From Taudactylus pleione (taxonomy: Eukaryota > Chordata > Amphibia > Anura > Myobatrachidae), in assembly GCA_031769625.1 (NCBI GenBank), contig JAUIMM010000204.1, positions 812,001 through 876,000 of the forward strand: DNA of 64,000 bases, given 5' to 3'. Under the pieces are notes generated by a model, which worked only from the letters and a program-made list of their open reading frames with translations, did no database searches and was not told the DNA's origin. The number at the start of each line of letters is the position of its first letter. Within the stretch, counting starts at the first letter, position 1. This document shows positions 11,914 through 23,460 of the stretch, one piece after another. The position numbers and the translations under genes were made by a program.

Positions 11914-12822
11914 GGGCCTGTATCGGATTCGGACGCAGTGTCAATGCAAATTGGCCAATGTTTTAAGGGCCTGATTCAGAGCCGGACGCTATTTGCGCTC
12001 GCTCGTTCACAAAAAGGGGCCGGCTATTTAAATTGAGCGCTCGCTCTTTGCGGTCTGTTGACGCCTCTATGTCTGAGCGAGCGAACGAAACATGCGCTCG
12101 CTATTTTGTAAAGACGCCCCCTGGCCGCTCACATCCTACGTCATCTCCGCTATTTATTAAATTAATCAAGTACATCGAAAGGCGTATGAACTGCTCGCAG
12201 TGCTTGTGGTTGGATTTTCCTACCGCAATCATGCAAACAGTTCAGGCTAAGAGACAACCAAGTGACGTGGCCGATGATGCTGCTTTGTTAATTATGCACA
12301 CCCTTAAAACGCCCGTTTTGACCATTTGGCATGCCTGCGTTAGATCTCCACTCCCCGTTTTCAAGCACCTTCCCCTGTTACCACCCACAAACGCCTCATC
12401 CTGTCACTCAAATTAGCAGGCACTCGCTATTTTGCGAGCGCTCAATTTCCGACCGCACTGACTGGTTGGCGCATGCGCATTACGACCCAAATGCATGCGC
12501 AGATGTGCGAACATCGCTCGGAGCGAACGAGCGGCTCTGAATCAGGCCCTAAGTCCGTCCCAGTCACACAGTGCAGGTGGACATTCCTAGGAGGTAATGG
12601 GATATCTTAGTTTATGCGGGCATATTGAGGGCATCACTTTAAGTGGCTGAACCACAGGGCACCATATTCAGCCAGACCTGCACCTGCCATAGGACTGGTG
12701 CAAGTTTCGATGGTGTTACCGATGGTGGCATCGAAAGATGCACAGAGACGGAAATGCACTCAATTTTGTGAACATTGGCCGTGGCATTAGCCTAAGACAA
12801 GTCTACGTCCGGCTCAGAATAA
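11914..12822. mobile_element. Older GGGCCTG MITE hosting a nested relative
   Basis: The left end GGGCCTGTATCGGATTCGGA and the degenerate right TCCGGCTCAGAATAAGT near 12809-12825 are weakly inverted. The middle is occupied by a younger copy of the same superfamily. Boundaries on the right are approximate. Confidence 0.45.
11967..12549. mobile_element. PIF/Harbinger-like MITE, 583 bp
   Basis: GGGCCTGATTCAGAGCCG at the left and CGGCTCTGAATCAGGCCC at the right are perfect inverted ends, with TAA duplicated at 11964-11966 and 12550-12552. CpG-rich interior with CGCTCGCTCG / CGAGCGAACGAGCG words. The 127- and 69-codon frames here are chance. A close relative is at 52631-53208. Confidence 0.85.
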
Positions 12823-13369
12823 GTATAAATATGACATGCCCTTGAAAGCTTTTCACATCTGGTCTTGCTCAGTTATTAGTATAGAGATCAATGTTACATG
12901 ATTGTCTGTCTTGCTACAATTTACAGTTATGCACTAAACCAGCAATACACCAAAATATTTCCAGTAAGTCTGTAGAAGATACAGAGTGGGTGGGCACAGA
13001 GGATATTGTTAGTTAGTCACTGTTGCGAAGAATCATAGCACAAGTGAATGTTCCGATATTATTTTTAAAATAATGTAGAATTGAAAGTTTTGGTTTACTA
13101 CAGATTGCATGGGGTTCTGCACACTGACTACTTGCACAGGTGTTTCTGTTGCACACTTATTTGGTTGTTGATCCCTAAATCTCTAGAAAGATGCACACAC
13201 ACAAAAAAAACATATTCACATTCATATGCTAAGTTGGTGGCATCTACTAATGTATCCAGTTTGGCACCAGTAATATATATGTGCCAGGTCTATGTCAGGC
13301 ATATCAGATACACTTACACTCAACCAAGGGCATAAGCACAAAATAAGGTGTAGTCAGAATTTCTCAATT
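12823..13369. other. Unassigned DNA
   Basis: No gene or named repeat seen. Confidence 0.5.
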
Positions 13370-13700
13370 TCACAATGTCCACAGCAGAAGGTTGTCATTG
13401 ATGGTATTGACATGTGTTGAAATTCCAACATCATTAATGTTAACAATGACAGAATGTCAACATCGGAAATGTCTACATTGTTATAATGTTGACATTTCTA
13501 TTAGGGGTAATTAAAGGATTAAGGACAGATGTACAATAAAAACCAGTATATCAACATTTCAGCAAAATCGACATAACATCAGTGTCTATATACTAAATGT
13601 AGACATTGTCAATGTTGACATGTTGTCATGTTTAATGTTGACAATCTCATGCTGACATAATAAAAGTTGACATTGGGAATGTCGAACACATTTAACACAC
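13370..13700. repeat. Cluster of AATGTTGACAT-like words in both orientations
   Basis: Many partly palindromic words built on TGTYGACAT / ATGTCRACA recur on both strands, for example near 13440-13500 and 13600-13690. This suggests a MITE made of short inverted modules. I cannot fix its ends. Confidence 0.5.
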
Positions 13701-13846
13701 CCCAAGAAAATATTTAAACGTTTGTTTTGATAGCAAAAAACATATTTGCTGTTCGGTTTGATTGAAATTAAAAACCCTCTATAATACATGAATGTAAGTA
13801 TTAAGAAAATATTCTAAAATTCTATGCACAAAATCATACAATATAG

Positions 13847-14018
13847 CAGTACTTCTCAAACTTGGTCTTCAAGACACACTAGAAGTACTGGTTTTAAGGA
13901 TATCCATTCTTTACCACATTTGTTTAATTCAAAATGACTGAGGTAGTAATTAAGTCACCTGTGCTGAAGCATGGATATCCTTAAAGCCTGGACTTAGTGT
14001 GTCTTGAGGATCGAGTTT
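13847..14018. mobile_element. hAT-like MITE, CAGTACTTCTCAAACTTGG end
   Basis: Left CAGTACTTCTCAAACTTGG and right GAGGATCGAGTTTG are inverted, with GTCTTCAAGACACAC / GTGTGTCTTGAGGATC just inside. A partial duplication AATATAG flanks it (13840-13846, and about 14020). It is the same type as the 2.5-kb MITE. The right end may be shortened. Confidence 0.6.
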
Positions 14019-14030
14019 GAATATAGGCAT

Positions 14031-14919
14031 GATGAATGGCAGAAGCTCCTCTATCACCCTCAGAGGTAAATCCTCAATCAACCAATCAGGAGTGACTAGC
14101 TAATGCTGGCACTATCCTGATGATCAGCATGGATTTGCACCAGTACCTGCACCTGACCGACAGACCGACAGATCTGCGTCTTCCTGCAGTCCTTCTCAGT
14201 TTGCAATTATGCGAACATACTCAATCTGTATTTGCACATCCCTCCCCCCTGTCCCACCTCACCAAGGGTAAGTAGACACAAGTCTGCACGAGGATGTAGG
14301 TGTACACATTTTTCTATGAGCATACACAGTATGAGTAAATTTGCTAAGAAAATGAGCATATGCCTTATTCAACATAAGAGGCTAAATATTTCAATATGTA
14401 TTCATTTATAAAATTCTCCATAATGTGAACTTTAGATCCCAGTCCTCATAGTCTGTGCTTATAAAGTCTGTAATTGTTGTAATCTGTATCTTGTGATCCA
14501 TTAACACACCAAACCGTAAATCCTTGCAAAGAACTCTGCAAGCTCCAAGATTTATTTACAGAAATATGTAACAATCTTACAGAATGATTCTGTAAATTAT
14601 TTTCTGTATAGATTTGGCACCAATTTACATAAATTCCCAGTTTTCAGTGAACTAAAGCAACACAATAAAACTCAAGAAGCTTCAAGAAAGAAAGAAGAAA
14701 ATATTGAAACATATGAATACAATTATAAAAGCTGGTACTTATATGCTGATCATTTTTTGCATTTTTTATTTCTTGTACAATGTTGTTTTTTAATTATTTT
14801 ATTTGTTTATTTTAAATATACTAGGTATCTAAATTAGTCATTTATTTTCTAGATCAATTCTTACTGAATTAAGTAATGGCACTCTTTGTCTAATATTTTA
14901 TGTCTAAAAATGAAAGCCA
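14031..14919. other. AT-rich DNA, nothing recognised
   Basis: No gene or named repeat; becomes very AT-rich after 14700. Confidence 0.5.
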
Positions 14920-15850
14920 ACTAAAAATATTTTGCCATTTTCTCAGATAATTTAGCCATTGGTGACATTGAATTGCAGTATTTAGCAGAGCAGAAATCTA
15001 TAAATGCTCAATCTTGTCAAACAAATCTGCTTACATTTTATAGAGAAATTAATAGTAAATTGGACTATGGGATGGTGATGGATTTTGTATATTTAATATT
15101 TTTTAAAAGCATTTAATACTGTGCCTCACCGATGGTTAAAGTCTTATGCCCTGTATACACTGTTCAATTATCTGCCTGATCAGCTGTTCGAGGTGATAGT
15201 TGAACAGTACGTTGCTGCGACTGAGCAGTCATTATTGGACATGCAAAATCATCCTTCAAGTCCAATAGATCCAATAATTGGCGTTCTGATTTAAAGTACT
15301 GTTTCTGGCAGGCTGAAAGCATCCAAAATTGTTGCAATAATCTGACAGTGTATGGTAACGATATTGGATGCTGTCAGCAGGTCAGATAATTGGTTTGTTG
15401 GTTTTACAGGCATTTTAATCTGAAGGTGTATGTCCAGCATTAGAAAATATGTGTAACTGAATAGATAATTAGTTAAAAGACCATGCACAAAGAATAGATA
15501 TAAATAGTTCATACTCTAATATGTTAAACTTATATGTTGTGTAACCCAGGGTTCTGTCTTGGGAACAAAGCTGCTTAAGTTTTTTATAAACTAGGTAAAA
15601 CATGGAAGTAATAGTACTTTTTTTTCTAGTATTGCATATGATACACAAATTATATAGTATAATACAGCATATTCTTTTGGGGACCTAAATAAACTGAGAG
15701 ATTGAAAATCTATTGAGAGAATAGACAACAACATGACAGATGAAATTTAATGTATATACATTTTAACATTCTACATTTCAGGGCTAAATCCCGGTCTGTA
15801 GATAACTACTTAGATGGGATACAGAAGCATTTAAGTATCATTGTAGATCT
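14920..15850 (+). pseudogene. CR1-like LINE reverse transcriptase remnant, interrupted
   Basis: Plus-strand conceptual translation, with stops, gives SCQTNLLTFYREI and GMVMDFVYL (14990-15100), where CR1-clade RTs have SCLTNLL...DVVYLDFSKAFD. After a 380-bp interruption come VTQGSVLG (near 15545) and the AYDTQI block (near 15640), where the family has PQGSVLG and FADDTKI. The order fits RT domains 3-5. Catalytic Asp residues are lost or out of frame. This is an old non-LTR retrotransposon relic with no host function. Confidence 0.55.
15150..15530. mobile_element. Probable MITE inserted in the LINE relic
   Basis: The segment separates two consecutive parts of the LINE RT. Its left part CCTGTATACACTG and right part GTGTATGTCCAGCATTA look like MITE ends. 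Internal inverted words such as GTTCAATTATC / GATAGTTGAAC are present. The superfamily is not resolved. Confidence 0.4.
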
Positions 15851-16155
15851 TAAGGTGCCCACACATTGGACGATTTTAGGCGTGATTTGCACTAAAACGA
15901 TGCTTCTCAACGATACATGAACAATAACGATCCGAAGCGCGGGTCGTTTGTCATATTTTCAGATGTTACCTACTGCAGGTAAAATCTGGCAATCTCCTTA
16001 ACAATGCACTGGAAATCATTAAGGACGCACGATAGGTCGTTAGTCACATTGCACAGTTTATCAAGATATCGTCTGTCCAGGAGTGCCGGTGAGTTCAAGG
16101 GAAATCGTTGATGACATCACATCTTTTGCCGTCGTGCAGTGTGTGGGCACCTTAA
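15850..16155. mobile_element. TTAA-site MITE, GGTGCCCACACA ends
   Basis: TTAA at 15850-15853 and 16152-16155 bounds perfect inverted ends GGTGCCCACACA and TGTGTGGGCACC. 298 bp between the duplications, no coding capacity. piggyBac- or Kolobok-type by target site. It also interrupts the LINE relic. Confidence 0.8.
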
Positions 16156-16593
16156 AACTTGTCAACTGCTTTCATCACCAATCTGCTGAATCCAGAGCCA
16201 GCAGGATGTTTTCATGTACTAAATGGGCATGAGGTCAAATAGTAAAATATTACTTTGCCCCTTTTATAATGAGGTATTTGCATATGCAATTAACATGTTT
16301 GCCACCAATTCACATTTCAAGCCACAACAAGATTAATAAAGGATTATGCCAGATATACATTTACAGTAGAGAAGATTAAATCAGCATGTGTATAAATGTG
16401 TTCATGGAAATTCTGTGGTAACTGGTTTCATTTAAAGTTCCCACAGAGGACACTTAGGGCTCACTTATAGTTGGACGCATTTTTGCACTGAACATATAAG
16501 CAGGAAAACAATTTCAGTCCAAATGGAAACATCAATCAAGTAATGCAAACAGACAGCAGTAACTTTGTATATAAAAGCAGCCACACCATGGAA
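16156..16593. other. Probable further LINE relic, then unassigned DNA
   Basis: 16160-16270 gives a plus-strand ESRASRMFS stretch where CR1 elements have A..KANRMLG, suggesting the LINE continues past the MITE. The rest is not recognised. Confidence 0.35.
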
Positions 16594-16701
16594 TTAAGGG
16601 AGATATGTACTAAACCTTGGAGAGGGATAAAGTACCAACCAATCAGCTCCTAACTTTATCTCTCTCCACTTTTTTCTCCAAGGCTTAGTACACCTACCCC
16701 A
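16594..16701. mobile_element. Shortened TTAA-site MITE
   Basis: TTAAGGGAGATATGTACTAA at the left and CTTAGTACACCTACCCC at the right are inverted. The interior carries CCAACCAATCAGCTCC, also found in the snap-back MITE at 31 kb. One arm and the loop appear to be lost. Confidence 0.55.
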
Positions 16702-17394
16702 TAGTACTATCCGCTATAGGGATCAATCTATAATCGGCCATTCAGAAGCAGCTATCTTGTGCTGCTGATTACCATCATATATATGCTCGTAATCTACTCC
16801 ACTTACAGTTGCCCACCCTTCCCTTCCCTGCTCTGACTCTCCAAGGGTGTAGTCTTAAATGTAAGATGCAACAAAATCTGCATATATATATTTATTTACC
16901 CTAAATACAGTACAAATGAGCACTTAAATGTCCAAATCAGTATGGCACAGAAAATGGTAGTTTTGCATGTCATTTATATAATCTTGATGTTAGAGTTTAT
17001 CTGATATCACCAGCCAGTGGCGTAACTATCGTGGGTACAAAGGGTGCGGCTGCTATAGTGTCTGGGCTGCCTCCAGGGCACGCCGCTCCCCCTGCAATCA
17101 GTCACGCAAGGATTCGGCCATCGGGAGTCATCTGTCAGCAGTGTCAGCCCACTCAGTACTTTGGGACTTAGAACACTGGCACTGCCGCCCCCAGTCCCCC
17201 TCTGTATAGGAGACACAAGGATGTCGGAGTCGCCGCCAGTTCCCTGCTGTACAGGAGCCCCACTAAGGATGGCACAGTTGCCGCCAATCTTATGCTGCTG
17301 CTGCCAGTCCCCCACTGTACAGGAGTCAAAAGGATGGTGCTGCCACCGCCAGCCCCCGCTGTGCAGAGCCGACAGGTAAGTTTGCTGTTGGTGG

Positions 17395-17790
17395 CAGGGA
17401 GTGGAGAGGGGGCTGTGCTGAAGGGGGGGGGGGCGTGCTGAGGGGGGCTGAGGTGTAAGGGACTGTGATGAGGGGGGACTGTGCTGTGAGGGGCTTATGA
17501 TGAGGAGGGCTGTACTGTGAGGTGCTGTGTTGAGGATGGATGTGCTAACAGGGCTGTGCGGAATGCTGTAAGGGGAGAGGGTTTTCCTATGCTTTGAGGT
17601 GGACTGTGATGAGGGGGGCTGGGCTTGGGCTGTGAGGGGCTGTGATGATGAGGGCTGTGCTGAGGGAGGCTGTGAGGGAAGAGGGTTTTGCTGTTCTGTG
17701 CTGTGCTGTGATGACAGGTGCTGTGAGGCGGCTGTGAAAGGGGCAGCATGTGGTGCTGTGAGGCTGGTCAGTGAGTGCAGTATAGAGGGA
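17395..17790. repeat. G-rich degenerate repeat (GGGGCTGTGATGAGG-like)
   Basis: Many short degenerate units of the type GAGGGGGGCTGTG and TGTGATGAGG with a poly-G run near 17425. The open frames on both strands here are low-complexity. Confidence 0.7.
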
Positions 17791-17811
17791 AGTAGAGGAG
17801 TATATATATTT

Positions 17812-17990
17812 ATTTATTACCAGTTATTTATATAGCGCACACGTATTCCGCAGCGCCTTACAGAGAATATTTGTCTATTTATATCAGTCCCTGCCCCAGT
17901 GGAGCTTACATTATATATTCCCTATCACATGCTCACACACACAAACTAGGGTTGATTTTTTTCTGTTTGGAGCCAATTAACCTAGAAAGG
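17812..17990 (-). mobile_element. LINE-2-type 3' tail fragment
   Basis: Shares TTATTTATATAGCGCACAC, TTCCGCAGCGCCTTAC and GTGGAGCTTAC words with the copies at 3.8 and 24.4 kb, same orientation. Truncated before the GTGGGAGGAAA block. Confidence 0.6.
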
Positions 17991-18339
17991 TGTGGGGAAG
18001 TATATGGGGTGTAGAGCAGTATAGCCCTGCAGTACTGGGTATGTTTTTTTTTTTTTTTCCGTTTTGTCTTTCATGTGGGGGCTAATGTGTTTTTCTTTTA
18101 CCTTTCGGTGCCAATGGGTGAGGGGCCTTTCAAGATTTTGCTATGGGACCCACAAAGTTTTAGTTACGCCCCAAGTTGATCACACTATGCACCAGACAAC
18201 CTCTTTACCAAATGAGCTGCAATTTAGGGAAGAAGTAGACTCCTAGTGTATTACCGGTGTAACACTATTTTATTGTAAATATTCAAATCTACTTAAAATA
18301 TGCTCACAAAGATAAGACAATCATTAGGCAGATCTGAAG

Positions 18340-18645
18340 GAGTCCCTGCAAAAGCCATGAGACTGTTTAAGATACTACAAGTGCTGGTATTGGCAGACAC
18401 ACACTGTAGCAACATGTAAGAAAAGGTTGGACATTTTCCTAACAAAATAGAATATATTGTGCTACTGGCATTTATAACACAGAGAATTGTAAGATTGCCA
18501 GTATGGAGTTGGGAAGGAATTGAGGCAAACTGAGCTATGCTTATTATAGGGTTTTGTTTTACAACTAGGGTTTCTGATGCTGAACGGTTGAACTTGATGG
18601 TGACATATCATTTTTGTCCCTTAACAATTATGTAATAAAGTGAGC
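18340..18645 (+). mobile_element. LINE 3'-end relic
   Basis: Contains AAGAAAAGGTTGGACATTTT and CTGAACGGTTGAACTTGATG, then a TATGTAATAAAG end. I recognise these as words from 3' ends of CR1-type LINEs in frogs. It may be the tail of the RT relic that starts near 14.92 kb, the middle being displaced by MITEs. Confidence 0.45.
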
Positions 18646-19352
18646 AAATAATAACTCATTGATGCTGTTGAACAGAAATATACTGTGCACTGTACAATAC
18701 ATATACAAAGTAACATAAACACCAGTGATGACATATTGTACATTATGTTGGTTAAGATGACCGAAACCAGTCATTTAACAAGGAAGTTGTTATTATTTTG
18801 TAAAATGCTTACATTTTGCTGCACACAAAACCTTGTGCCTGAGACATCTGCCACAGATTGCCTCACGCACTTGATAATTATATGTGGTGTATATTTACCT
18901 GTTGGAATAGATTATACAAATTGTCCAGGTATATACACTAATAAACACAGTTGTTTTTTGTAAACAAACATTACATTCTCCATTTTCCTTAATAGTAGGA
19001 TTCTGCCTGTTAATTTCACATCCAATGTGTTTTTCAGCAGCCTTTTCTTGAAATTAAATACTCAACTATACAATATTAGTATAAAGTCTCATATATAACT
19101 TTACAGTTTATTTCATTTTCCAATGTGTATCAAAATTGGGGAGAAGAGGAGAATATTTGGTTGATGAGTGTGGACCAAACTGTGATGTGTAACTGGATTA
19201 TTGTGTTTGTGGTATATAGTTCTATAGGACTAAAGTTAGGGGATTGAGGTGTTTTGTGAAATTGTGACGTTTCTTAAATAGATGAAAGATTTATTGGAGA
19301 AGTATAGCATAGTGTGTGTATGTATGTATGTATATATATTTAGTCCATAGAT
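18646..19352. other. AT-rich DNA, nothing recognised
   Basis: A 92-codon frame (18685-18963) shows no domain. A short TATG/TGTA repeat lies at 19310-19340. Confidence 0.5.
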
Positions 19353-19430
19353 GGTGCAGCACTCCTGGGTTTCAATAAATACTCTTTCACATCGTGGTAC
19401 TTATTTATTGAAACCCAGGAGTGCTGCACC
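19353..19430. repeat. Perfect hairpin with 29-bp arms
   Basis: The arm starting GGTGCAGCACTCCTGGGTTT (19353-19381) is repeated inverted at about 19402-19430, with a loop of about 20 bases. The GTGCAGCACTCC word and an adjacent TATG/TA-rich run resemble PLE ends in this window, so it may be a pair of inverted PLE termini. Confidence 0.75.
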
Positions 19431-20837
19431 ACCTCCCGGACATGTAGAAATGCTGAATGTGCCACACACTGAAAAAGTATATATGGAAAAACCTAGCCTA
19501 GTGCAGCCCACATACAGCACAGTGCCCAGCTTAACGACCTCATGCACATCTCATACAGTTTTCAAGACCACCATATTCAGTGCTATGCTCATTACAACTG
19601 GAGCCCCCCATGACAGTAGGTGAAATGATACAACTCTGTGCGTTTCCCCTGTCAGCAAGGAGAGAGGCAGAGTTATACAGCTGTGGTGATTCCTGTCAGT
19701 GAGAGGACAGGAGGACATTACAGCTAGGGAACCAATACAGAGAGGAGGAGGACCTGGGGCTTTGGGTAGGGTAAGCATGGCGGCTGCCACAAAGACACCA
19801 GAGTGTAGAGAGGGAGACACTCCCATTGTATTGTTAGGAGGGATCACTGTCCTTTGCAGGATAACTGAAAGAGGAAAGTGTAGAGGAGCAGGTGGAGCTG
19901 CCCCATAAGACAAGTGGGTAAAATCACAATAGAAACGAGAGAGAGAGTCCCCATACAGAAGCTCCAAACAGTCAGTAATGGGGGGAGGGGGTTGCTTCAG
20001 AGGCAGTGTGACTGAAATCGGGATTTAAAATTTGTAAGCTCCATAATAGGGAACAATAGGAATGAAGTGGTAAGTAAGGGAGGGCTGTGGCAGCAGAAGA
20101 GCCCCAAAGCATGAAGGTGAGTGCTACAAAGGTGATGGATGAGTGATAGGCTGGGAGTTAGTGATGTAGAGCTTCTGTGAGACATGGGGCAGAGAAGTGA
20201 CTAGGGGGAAAGGTAACCCCATGGAACCATGGCCAATTAGCAGACATGTGAATGAGTGTCTGCACATTGTTACCCCAGTGAAGTGAAAAAAGGAGCAAAG
20301 ACGCATATTCCTATGGCAAGCCCGTATATTTCTAGCCCTTTCAGCAGTATGGGAGGAAACAGAAGATACATGAAGCCCCCTGAGGAGAGTTGCAGTGTAA
20401 CAGTTACATGTGAGTTGAGTGTATACCTAGTGCCTGTAAATGTGAAGATCAGGGAGAGTCTGATAAATGAAGAGAGAATGTGAAATTACAGGCAATAGAA
20501 AGGAGATGTATATATTTTCATTGTCAAAATGTGCAGAAGAGAAGAAGATGTAAATGTTTTTCATTTATCCGTTTGCAACAAAATAATGTGCTGGAGGAGT
20601 TATTTTAATAAAGATAATATTTTTTGTATAAAAGATGGTCTGGTGCCAACTTATTGTATTTGCACAGCACAACCACCATGTAACATCACCTGTGTTCACT
20701 TTTCAGTAAAACATACATGCTTGGGGACCATGGCTTGGTCACTTTGCCCACACCCAAAAGCTAAGGAATGCACCAGCAGGGAGCTGTCTTCTCCTGCACC
20801 TTCCATCAGCTACACAGTGACCGGGGTTACACACTTT
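19431..20837. other. Unassigned, less AT-rich DNA
   Basis: Purine-rich patches (19660-19980) and a 138-codon minus-strand frame (19551-19967) without a recognisable domain. I would not call a gene. It could be an unrecognised element or non-coding transcript. Confidence 0.35.
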
Positions 20838-21382
20838 GGGGCCCATTTATTAAGGATCGCATTTTGCAATGCGATCAGGGCATGCAGTACTGCCCATGAT
20901 CGCATTGCAAAATGCGATCATACCGGCCGAATGTATGACCCGGCACATGCAGGGAGACGGGCTCCGAAAAGAACCCGTCCCTGCGATGTGGCCGGAGCGC
21001 ATTCCGGGCTACTGCGCTTGTGCAGTCCCGATGACTGCACATGAGTGGCGCCCATTGCCGGCGGAGGGATCTGGAAGATCCCTCCTCCGGCTGAAATGCT
21101 GTAAGTGCCCGTAGGACACAGCGACTAACGCTATCTTCAGATAGCGTTAGCTGCTGGGGTCAATATCGGGAATGCTTCGCATTCCCGATATTGATTCATT
21201 TGGCAGCATCGCGTCCCCCATAGAAACCTATGGGGGAGGCGGCTGCCGGCGGCAATGGAGGGATCGCAGCAGGTATGGTCCCTCCTTCATACATTCGGGG
21301 GATACTTAGTATTTGAGGTAAACCCCCGAAAACAGGTGTTTTCGGGGAATTTACCTCAAATGCACTTTGATAAATGGGCCCC
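20838..21382. mobile_element. Hairpin-rich MITE, GGGGCCCATTTAT ends
   Basis: GGGGCCCATTTATTAAG at the left and TGATAAATGGGCCCC at the right are inverted. Inside are successive perfect or near-perfect hairpins: GATCGCATTTTGCAATGCGA / TCGCATTGCAAAATGCGATC, GCTATCT/AGATAGC, TATCGGGAATGC/GCATTCCCGATA, and CCCCGAAAACA/TGTTTTCGGGG. The 171-codon frame at 20529-21044 and the 81-codon frame at 20869-21114 read through these hairpins and are not genes. Confidence 0.7.
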
Positions 21383-22665
21383 TATATAACCACAGTGATT
21401 TCATGCATTGAGGGTGCAGTGTTTTCATAATAGAGCAGTACAGCAGCGAATTGCAGAAGTGATGATGGCTTCAACTCATGAAACTAATTGCTGTTGTACA
21501 GGAATATAAAACCTGCTGTCATAATGGGGTGTAGGATCAGTGCTGCCCATCCTGTCACAGGCTGCAGAATGAGGCAGAGTGGGCTATATGCAACCCATGG
21601 GCAAGCAGTAGGACAGTGCTGAACTATTAATCTAATTAATCATTTTAATAACAACTATGCATAGTAATCCATTTTCGGATTTCCGCTTAGAGCTCACCAA
21701 TATTTTACCACTGAAAAGCTTACTAAATACCATAGTTATCACAGAAATCCTAATGTGGTCACACGTAGGACATGAGACCACATCACTTCCAACATGACTG
21801 TGCAATGTTATTTAAAAATAAATTTTACAACAATACAATAATGTTGAATTGATATGATAGGAAAAGGTATGACAACTATGTAATGGATTAATTGTAATAT
21901 ATAAGTTATATAAGTTTCAAACAATGTATTATTAATTGTAGGAAGTTTTATTTCTTTTTCTTATAGTCTTATATAGACCATGCCACATTTGCAAGTTAAG
22001 TGTGTCTATGCAAGAACAACAAACCAGCCTCACACAGAGAGTCACTTACATGTTTGGCCAAATAGTATGCAATGTGACATTCTAGTACATTTAGTTATAT
22101 TCTATAAAGAGATCCAGTGCTTTTACCAGCCTGATCTCTGACGCTGTCACGATGAAGCAGCAAGAGCATGCCACATGTGGCCAGTGTTCCTCCAGTATAA
22201 ATAATACATTACTTTCAGTTGCAAGCAATAAGTGGCTGCGGACGGTAGGACTAATTGGTTGACCGTGTTAGGAATTACTTTTATATGCGGGAGTCTGTCT
22301 TGTCTATTTCATTAGGTAACACCACATGTTGTGCTTTCATGACGTAAATGCAGGTAAAAGACTTTAAAGAAATATAAGGGCAGAGATCCCAAATCTTTAA
22401 CAAATGAGAACAATTGCTCACTTCCTTTGTCATCAAACTGTGTCATTTACATGTGCAAAACAAACAGAGATCTAGATTAGTAATTGTTTTCATGGGTTTC
22501 TAACCTGATTCTCTTTACTTGTATCTATCAAGTACCACGATAGCCCACATTATTATACAATAGGAAGATTAAGACAATGCACACTGGTAACAGGAGAGTT
22601 ATGTATGTCCAGACAAATGTAGGAGAGACCCTTTTACAGTTTAGAATTTAAATGAACAACGCTCG
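21383..22665. other. Unassigned AT-rich DNA
   Basis: No gene or named repeat recognised. Confidence 0.5.
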
Positions 22666-22798
22666 CCTTCCTTCCTTCCTTCCTTCCTTCCTTCCTTCCT
22701 TCCTTCCTTCCTTCCTTCCTTCCTTCCTTCCTTCCTTCCTTCCTCCCTTCCCTTCCCTTCCTTTCCTTTCCTTTCCTTTCCTTCCTTTCCTTCCTTCC
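22666..22798. repeat. (CCTT)n microsatellite
   Basis: About 130 bases of CCTT grading into CCCTT and CCTTT. It produces Arg/Glu/Lys/Gly-rich frames on the minus strand and Ser/Phe/Leu/Pro-rich frames on the plus strand that are not genes. Confidence 0.95.
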
Positions 22799-23130
22799 GC
22801 CGCACCGGGCCCAGGCGACAGGGGGCATGGCCTAATCACGAAAGGCATGGCCACGCCCTCTTAGAAAAAAATATTTTTTTGCAGCGCCGCACGCTGGGAA
22901 GGGGGGCGCTGTGTGCCCCTCAGCCCTGCGCACAGCCAAAGGGCGCTATCAACGTGACCGCTCCTCCCAAAGGCATAGGAGACTGCTTCGGCTGCTGCTT
23001 TAGCATCCATTAGCAGTCTCCCAGTGCAGCCCAGCACACAGCAGCGCGTGCTGGGCTGCTGTGACGTAAGCGTGAGGGGGAGCGGTGCTGGACCCCTCCA
23101 GCAAGCCTGGGCCCAGGGTAATTAGTACCT
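22799..23130. mobile_element. GC-rich probable non-autonomous DNA transposon piece
   Basis: An abrupt GC-rich patch with inverted words CAGCCCAGCACACAGCAG / CTGCTGTG and GGAGACTGC / GCAGTCTCC. The block CCTGGGCCCAGGGTAATTAG near 23107 resembles ends of frog hAT-like repeats. Boundaries and superfamily are uncertain. Confidence 0.35.
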
Positions 23131-23460
23131 GCTCCCCCCACCCCCTCTCATCACCCCTGCTAAGATCACAGTGAAATCCACATTAAGTGAATTTGAAAAC
23201 ATACTTGTACTACTGCTCCTCCTCCTTTCCTATCTCTACCTCACACTACAACAAGCAGGAAGCCAGTAGAGCTCTGTGATATTTGTATATACACAGCGGG
23301 TAATATAAGGATTGAACACCAACATTTTTCTCAGTAAATATATTTGTAACGGGGCTATTGTAATGAAGTTTTCACCAAATGTCAGCAACAACCCATGCAA
23401 TCCACACATGCAAAGAAATCAAACCATAGATGTCCATAAATTAAGTTGTGTGTAATAATG
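23131..23460. other. Unassigned DNA
   Basis: Nothing recognised. It may be the outer tail of the PLE end that carries the next motif. Confidence 0.4.

Larger units (their letters stand above)
17015..18174. mobile_element. hAT-like non-autonomous element, GGCGTAACTA ends
   Basis: The left end CAGTGGCGTAACTA is inverted at the right as TAGTTACGCCCC. The type is common in frogs and fits a hAT non-autonomous element. The interior has a GC-rich half, a G-rich repeat and an L2-type tail fragment, so it is a composite. I could not confirm an 8-bp target duplication. Confidence 0.55.

Noticed and set aside
19551..19967. 138-codon minus-strand frame
   Set aside because: Low-complexity Ser/Leu/Pro composition and no domain, start context or conserved signature visible.
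20529..21044. 171-codon plus-strand frame
   Set aside because: Its second half reads through the hairpins of a MITE and no domain is recognisable.
22634..22864. Lys/Arg/Glu/Gly-repeat and Ser/Phe/Leu/Pro-repeat proteins
   Set aside because: They are translations of the (CCTT)n microsatellite.
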